This document shows, one piece after another, positions 35,614 to 38,759 of a stretch of DNA of 38,759 nt. Made by a program: the position numbers and the translations under genes. The stretch lies in NCBI RefSeq assembly GCF_000285275.1, contig NZ_CADO01000013.1, positions 1 through 38,759 on the forward strand. The letters run 5' to 3'. Positions within the stretch are counted from its first letter, which is position 1; every line of letters begins with the position of its first letter. Origin of the DNA: Acetobacter pasteurianus subsp. pasteurianus LMG 1262 = NBRC 106471. Lineage in GTDB: Bacteria; Pseudomonadota; Alphaproteobacteria; Acetobacterales; Acetobacteraceae. Under the pieces are notes generated by a model. That model made no database searches and was not told where the DNA came from. It saw nothing but the letters and a program-made list of their open reading frames with translations.

Positions 35614-36000
35614 TTAAAAATTCAGAAAAACGGTTGAATTCTTTTTTCGATTTTCTGTGTTCTGAAATTCCTGTGTTTGCACCCGCACAAGCTGATACAG
35701 ATCTATTCCCTTCTGGCGTGCAGGCTCTTCCAGCTCTGCATATATATCTTCAAGCAGATACCCTTTTTGCCCCGCTTGCCGTGCAAGCAAAGGAGAACGA
35801 TTCTGCTGGCGGCATGTTTCCAAAAACACATGCAAAGCCGCCTCGCCCTGCGGTTGCAAATCCATAGGGGAACGCGCCAGAAAATCCACCTCTGCGTTCA
35901 GACCTATAAAAACCCCACGAAACATACGGCTACTGGCATTAAAGCTGATAACAGCCGGAATGCCACCGATAAACATCATATCCCGACCAGAAACCGACAT
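35614..36000 (-). CDS. HicB-like protein without a HicA partner
   Basis: A 128-residue protein whose first half (AVISFNASSRMFRGVFIGLNAEVDFLARSPMDLQPQGEAALHVFLETCRQQNRSP) follows the HicB antitoxin fold pattern: a partially degraded RNase H-like domain with strand-strand-helix. The second half (LLEDIYAELEEPARQKGIDLYQLVRVQTQEF) resembles the short ribbon-helix-helix or helix-turn-helix tail by which HicB binds DNA. No small HicA-type double-stranded-RNA-binding toxin frame is seen on either side. It may be an orphan antitoxin-type regulator. The start could also be the ATG seven or eight codons later. It is divergent from alkB. Confidence 0.5.
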   Translation of the reverse strand: MSVSGRDMMFIGGIPAVISFNASSRMFRGVFIGLNAEVDFLARSPMDLQPQGEAALHVFLETCRQQNRSPLLARQAGQKGYLLEDIYAELEEPARQKGIDLYQLVRVQTQEFQNTENRKKNSTVFLNF

Positions 36001-36109
36001 TGCTGGGAATCTGCTCCTTCTGTTTCAAACGTAGGTGCTGCTATACTCCTTGCATGCTGTGCCAGAGTGCGCACACCACCGCAAACACTTTCCACGCAGA
36101 GCTTTCAGC

Positions 36110-36778
36110 ATGAAAGACAATCGCCCCGCGCAACTGGATTTTCTTTTGCCTGATACACGGCCAGATTATGTGCAATTAGATGCCGGAGCAGTATTATTGC
36201 CTGGTTTTACCTTGCACGATGCTGAAGCCTGTATGCTGGCTATTCATCACATTGCGCAGCAAGCACCATTTAGAAAAATGCATACCCCGGGTGGAGGGCA
36301 GATGTCCGTTGCCATGACATGTTGCGGCACATTCGGGTGGATCAGCACAGCACAAGGCTACAGCTATACCAAGGTAAACCCTTTTACTGGCCAGCCTTGG
36401 CCAGATATGCCTGCTATCTTTCAAGCCTTGGCTCACAAGGCTGCCCAGAAAGCAGGCTTTGCACAATTTCAACCAAATACCTGCCTTATCAATTCTTACA
36501 GCCCCGGCGCCCGTATGGGCCTTCATCAGGACCGCGATGAAGGGTGTACGGATCAGCCTGTAGTTTCTCTCTCATTTGGCTTGGAAGCCACTTTTCTATG
36601 GGGTGGCCTCAAAAGATCAGACCCTACCCGGCAAATTCTGCTCAAAGATGGAGATGTGCTGGTATGGGGTGGCCCTGATCGCCTACGCTTTCATGGGGTT
36701 AAACCCATCCATTCTGGCGCACATATCCGAACAGGAGAAACACGCCTGAATATCACATTCAGATTCGTCGCCTCTTAA
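36110..36778 (+). CDS. alkB: Alpha-ketoglutarate-dependent DNA repair dioxygenase AlkB
   Basis: Repairs 1-methyladenine and 3-methylcytosine in DNA and RNA by oxidative demethylation. From the ATG at 36110 (MKDNRPAQLDF) it has 222 residues, close to the 216 of E. coli AlkB; the upstream in-frame ATG adds 25 unlikely residues. The nucleotide-recognition part (RKMHTPGGGQMSVAMTCCGTFGW, then GYSYTKVNPFTGQPWPDMP) and the iron site LINSYSPGARMGLHQDRDE (His and Asp) are present. WGGPDRLRFHGVKPI supplies the third histidine, and TGETRLNITFR holds the two arginines that bind 2-oxoglutarate. No ada-type neighbour is present. Confidence 0.95.
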   Translation: MKDNRPAQLDFLLPDTRPDYVQLDAGAVLLPGFTLHDAEACMLAIHHIAQQAPFRKMHTPGGGQMSVAMTCCGTFGWISTAQGYSYTKVNPFTGQPWPDMPAIFQALAHKAAQKAGFAQFQPNTCLINSYSPGARMGLHQDRDEGCTDQPVVSLSFGLEATFLWGGLKRSDPTRQILLKDGDVLVWGGPDRLRFHGVKPIHSGAHIRTGETRLNITFRFVAS

Positions 36779-36811
36779 ACAAACCGCATTTTATTATAAG
36801 GCAGAACAAGT

Positions 36812-37972
36812 ATGCCCTCTTCCGCTTTTAGCCGCCGTATTCTGCTGTTGGGTATGACAAACCTGTTCTACATGCCGATAAAGAACAGTATGGCCTCCGA
36901 TACACAAAATCATTTTGCACAAGTGGAACAGATTTTTCAGGAAGCTATCAAAACCAACAAAACTCCCGGAGCTGTTGCTGCCATTGGTCATCAAGGCCAA
37001 GTGGTTTGGAAAGGTGTATTTGGGCAACGCGCACTTGTGCCCCACCCAGAAGCAATGACATGGGATACGCTGTTTGATATGGCGTCTCTTACCAAAGTGC
37101 TCATTACGGCACCTGTCATCATGCAGCTTTATGAACGCCACTTAGTGCAACTGGATGTTCCTGTTTGCCATTACCTTCCTGCCTTTTCCGGTCAGGGTAA
37201 ACAGGATATTACTGTCCGCCAGTTACTCACCCACTATTCCGGGTTGCCGCCAGATCTGGATCTTTCAACACCATGGGTAGGCCGTAACACGGCTATACAG
37301 ATGGCATTTTCCTGCGCACCCATTCATCCTGCAGGAGAACAGTTTGTCTACAGTGACATCAACTTCATTCTGCTTGGTCTAATTATAGAAAAGCTCTCTG
37401 GCCTGACCTTACAAGACTATGCAACTCAAAATATTCTCAAGCCACTGGGCTTAAAAAGAACCTTTTTTGCTCCGGCACCAACACTTTACAGTACAATTGC
37501 TCCCACCCAGTATGATGAAAAAGGAAACCTTCTGCGCGGTATTGTGCATGACCCCACAACACGCCGAATGGGGGGTATTGCAGGCCATGCAGGTTTATTT
37601 TCCTGCGCGGATGACATGACCCGCTACGCCATTGCGTTGCTCAATAAACGCGCCGGGCGGTCTTCTCCTTTCCCGCTTAAGGCAGAAACATTGGTTATGA
37701 TGTCATCTCCGCAGCAACCTGCAGGTAAAACTGACCAACGCGGTTTGGGGTGGGACATTAATACCCATTATTCTACCCCACGAGGGGATTACTTTCCTGT
37801 AGGATCTTTTGGCCATACCGGATTTACCGGAACCTCTTTGTGGCTGGTCCCACAAACAGATAGCTTTATTCTTATTTTAACAAACCGGGTTCACCCTGCT
37901 GGGAAGGGCAATGTTGTAGCCTTAAGGCGCGATGTCGCTTCTGCGGCAGCACTGGCCTTAGAGCAGCTTTAA
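36812..37972 (+). CDS. Serine beta-lactamase-like hydrolase (class C fold)
   Basis: A 386-residue penicillin-binding-protein-like serine hydrolase. The active-site motifs are SLTK (Ser92, Lys95), YSD (Tyr180-Ser181-Asp182, in the YxN place) and HTG (335-337), in the correct order and spacing. The N-terminus (SRRILLLGMTNLFY) resembles a twin-arginine or Sec signal, so it probably acts in the periplasm. The family covers beta-lactamases, D-amino peptidases, esterases and cell-wall amidases; which applies cannot be said. The motif YSD instead of YSN argues against a classic AmpC. A long inverted repeat follows. Confidence 0.85.
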   Translation: MPSSAFSRRILLLGMTNLFYMPIKNSMASDTQNHFAQVEQIFQEAIKTNKTPGAVAAIGHQGQVVWKGVFGQRALVPHPEAMTWDTLFDMASLTKVLITAPVIMQLYERHLVQLDVPVCHYLPAFSGQGKQDITVRQLLTHYSGLPPDLDLSTPWVGRNTAIQMAFSCAPIHPAGEQFVYSDINFILLGLIIEKLSGLTLQDYATQNILKPLGLKRTFFAPAPTLYSTIAPTQYDEKGNLLRGIVHDPTTRRMGGIAGHAGLFSCADDMTRYAIALLNKRAGRSSPFPLKAETLVMMSSPQQPAGKTDQRGLGWDINTHYSTPRGDYFPVGSFGHTGFTGTSLWLVPQTDSFILILTNRVHPAGKGNVVALRRDVASAAALALEQL

Positions 37973-37987
37973 ATAGCAACTTCATCA

Positions 37988-38050
37988 AGGTCACTTCTTT
38001 TCAGTATTTATGAAGGGTTCTTGCCCATAAACACTGAAAAGAAGTGACCT
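37988..38050. repeat. Long inverted repeat between convergent genes
   Basis: AGGTCACTTCTTTTCAGT and ACTGAAAAGAAGTGACCT are perfect 18-bp arms. After one mismatch the stem continues with TTTAT/ATAAA towards a loop holding GGG...CCC, making a 63-base hairpin. It begins 16 bases after the hydrolase stop and ends 27 bases before the XRE gene stop. There is no T-tract on either side, which is unusual for a terminator. It could be a terminator, a miniature mobile element or a structured RNA. Confidence 0.6.
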
Positions 38051-38076
38051 GATATATCAAAATCTGTCTGATAAAT

Positions 38077-38445
38077 TCAGTCTTCCTGCCGGGCCATCCG
38101 CGCCTGCCGTTCCAACCACTTTTGCGCAGATACTTTACGAGATGGATCAAGCATACGGTAAAGGCGGATCACATCATGTTCATCCGGTGTAATCACCAGC
38201 TCAATATCTTCCTGCACATAGCCTGTCAGAAAAATTTCCGGGTCAACATTAAAAAGTGCCGCCAGTTTGGGAATATGTTTTCTGGCACTTCCTTCCCGTC
38301 CGGTTTCCCAAAAAGCGATAGCCGGCCTTGAAACCCCCAGCGCGTCTGCAACCTGCTGCTGTGTTAGTCCAGCGGATTTACGCAGGATCTTGATTCTTTG
38401 CCCAAGATCTATCCCGGGTGAAATAACGTCGTCCTGGTCAGCCAT
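38077..38445 (-). CDS. XRE-family transcriptional regulator
   Basis: A 122-residue DNA-binding protein. Residues 14-70 form a classic lambda-Cro-type helix-turn-helix (LGQRIKILRKSAGLTQQQVADALGVSRPAIAFWETGREG...IPKLAALFNVDPEIFL). The remaining part (ITPDEHDVIRLYRMLDPSRKVSAQKWLERQARM) is helical and probably dimerises. Such small regulators often control their own promoter. Two inverted repeats lie upstream at 38510-38540 and 38565-38581. Target genes are unknown; a phage-like repressor is possible but no phage genes are near. Confidence 0.85.
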   Translation of the reverse strand: MADQDDVISPGIDLGQRIKILRKSAGLTQQQVADALGVSRPAIAFWETGREGSARKHIPKLAALFNVDPEIFLTGYVQEDIELVITPDEHDVIRLYRMLDPSRKVSAQKWLERQARMARQED

Positions 38446-38702
38446 TGTTCTTTATATCCATTGCTCCAGAGTTACCGTGGTTCTTGTAGCATACCCAATA
38501 TTTTATGGTTGCCATATTTCATGCTCTGCAAAGTATGGCAGATCATTACAAACTTAATAACCTGATAACATATTTTGTTATGTGCAGTAAGTAAGCTTAG
38601 ATTTATAGAAATGCAAAATCAAAAAATCTCTTTTTTCATAAATCGTTTAATATTAACCATTATCTAACATAATATCCTAAATATAGTGCGCTCATACACC
38701 TA
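38446..38702. promoter_or_regulatory. Upstream region of the XRE gene with two inverted repeats
   Basis: This AT-rich region holds no convincing gene. TGCCATA-17-TATGGCA (38510-38540) and ATAACA-5-TGTTAT (38565-38581) are perfect inverted repeats, 65 to 136 bases upstream of the XRE start. They are candidate operators for the regulator itself. Confidence 0.35.
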
Positions 38703-38759
38703 GGACCTGTTAGATCTTGAATTTCTTCCCATATTGTAGGGATGGAAGAAGGAGACAGA
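38703..38759. mobile_element. Possible insertion-sequence end at the right edge
   Basis: After AT-rich non-coding DNA the sequence changes at about 38703 to GGACCTGTTAGATCTTGAAT, which has the look of a terminal inverted repeat of an IS5-type element common in acetic acid bacteria, followed by an ATG at 38742 with an open frame to the edge. Only 57 bases are visible. The adjacent CTA/TAG could be a short target duplication, but the other side cannot be seen. Confidence 0.28.

Overview
The window looks like a 38.8 kb piece of an acetic acid bacterium (Acetobacteraceae, most like Acetobacter). I infer this from a membrane-bound PQQ-dependent sugar dehydrogenase, a cyanide-insensitive CioAB-type bd oxidase, the style of the TonB receptor and outer-membrane proteins, and the secB/pdxA/pdxJ/anmK and lapA-pyrF-trpF gene sets. 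No search could be run, so the genus is an inference. Both extreme ends (about 1-54 and 38703-38759) look like foreign junctions. The left one cuts a ProP-like MFS gene in mid-reading-frame, so the window may be a draft contig bounded by repeated insertion sequences.

Layout. 1-1000: truncated MFS transporter and a small secreted protein. 1041-3632 (-): cioA-cioB and a 49-residue DUF2474-type oxidase subunit. 3967-5794 (+): a Dyp-type peroxidase with a C-terminal encapsulin-loading peptide, followed after one base by its encapsulin shell gene. 6212-8709 (+): an AnsP-like amino-acid permease overlapping an outer-membrane beta-barrel protein. 8797-11235 (-): PQQ glucose dehydrogenase-family enzyme. 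11691-26342: a pyrimidine catabolic island. 26606-28491 (-): tRNA-Ser(GGA), trpF, pyrF, lapA. 28747-35540 (+): secB, a repeat protein, pdxA, pdxJ, a one-helix membrane protein, anmK, a secreted protein, then DUF3311 plus a sodium:solute symporter. 35614-38445: HicB-like protein, alkB, a serine beta-lactamase-like hydrolase and an XRE regulator.

The most interesting region is the pyrimidine island. It encodes the reductive uracil pathway: PreT/PreA dihydropyrimidine dehydrogenase, dihydropyrimidinase, beta-ureidopropionase, an NCS1 permease and a RutR-like TetR regulator. It also carries a beta-alanine:pyruvate aminotransferase directly followed by a protein with all the diagnostic residues of malonate semialdehyde decarboxylase (MSAD). 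Together the genes predict uracil -> beta-alanine -> malonate semialdehyde -> acetaldehyde + CO2, a terminal step otherwise known to me from chloroacrylate degradation. An acetic acid bacterium could oxidise the acetaldehyde to acetate. Two near-identical palindromes (CTGACTAAATGGTCAG and CTGACTAATTGGTCAA) resembling the RutR operator sit upstream of preT and between the dihydropyrimidinase and permease genes. A separate MocR-type regulator, with its own inverted repeat, is divergent from the aminotransferase-MSAD pair, suggesting two-tier control. A TonB-dependent receptor and a two-domain redoxin-like/2-oxoglutarate oxygenase lie inside the island with unknown roles.
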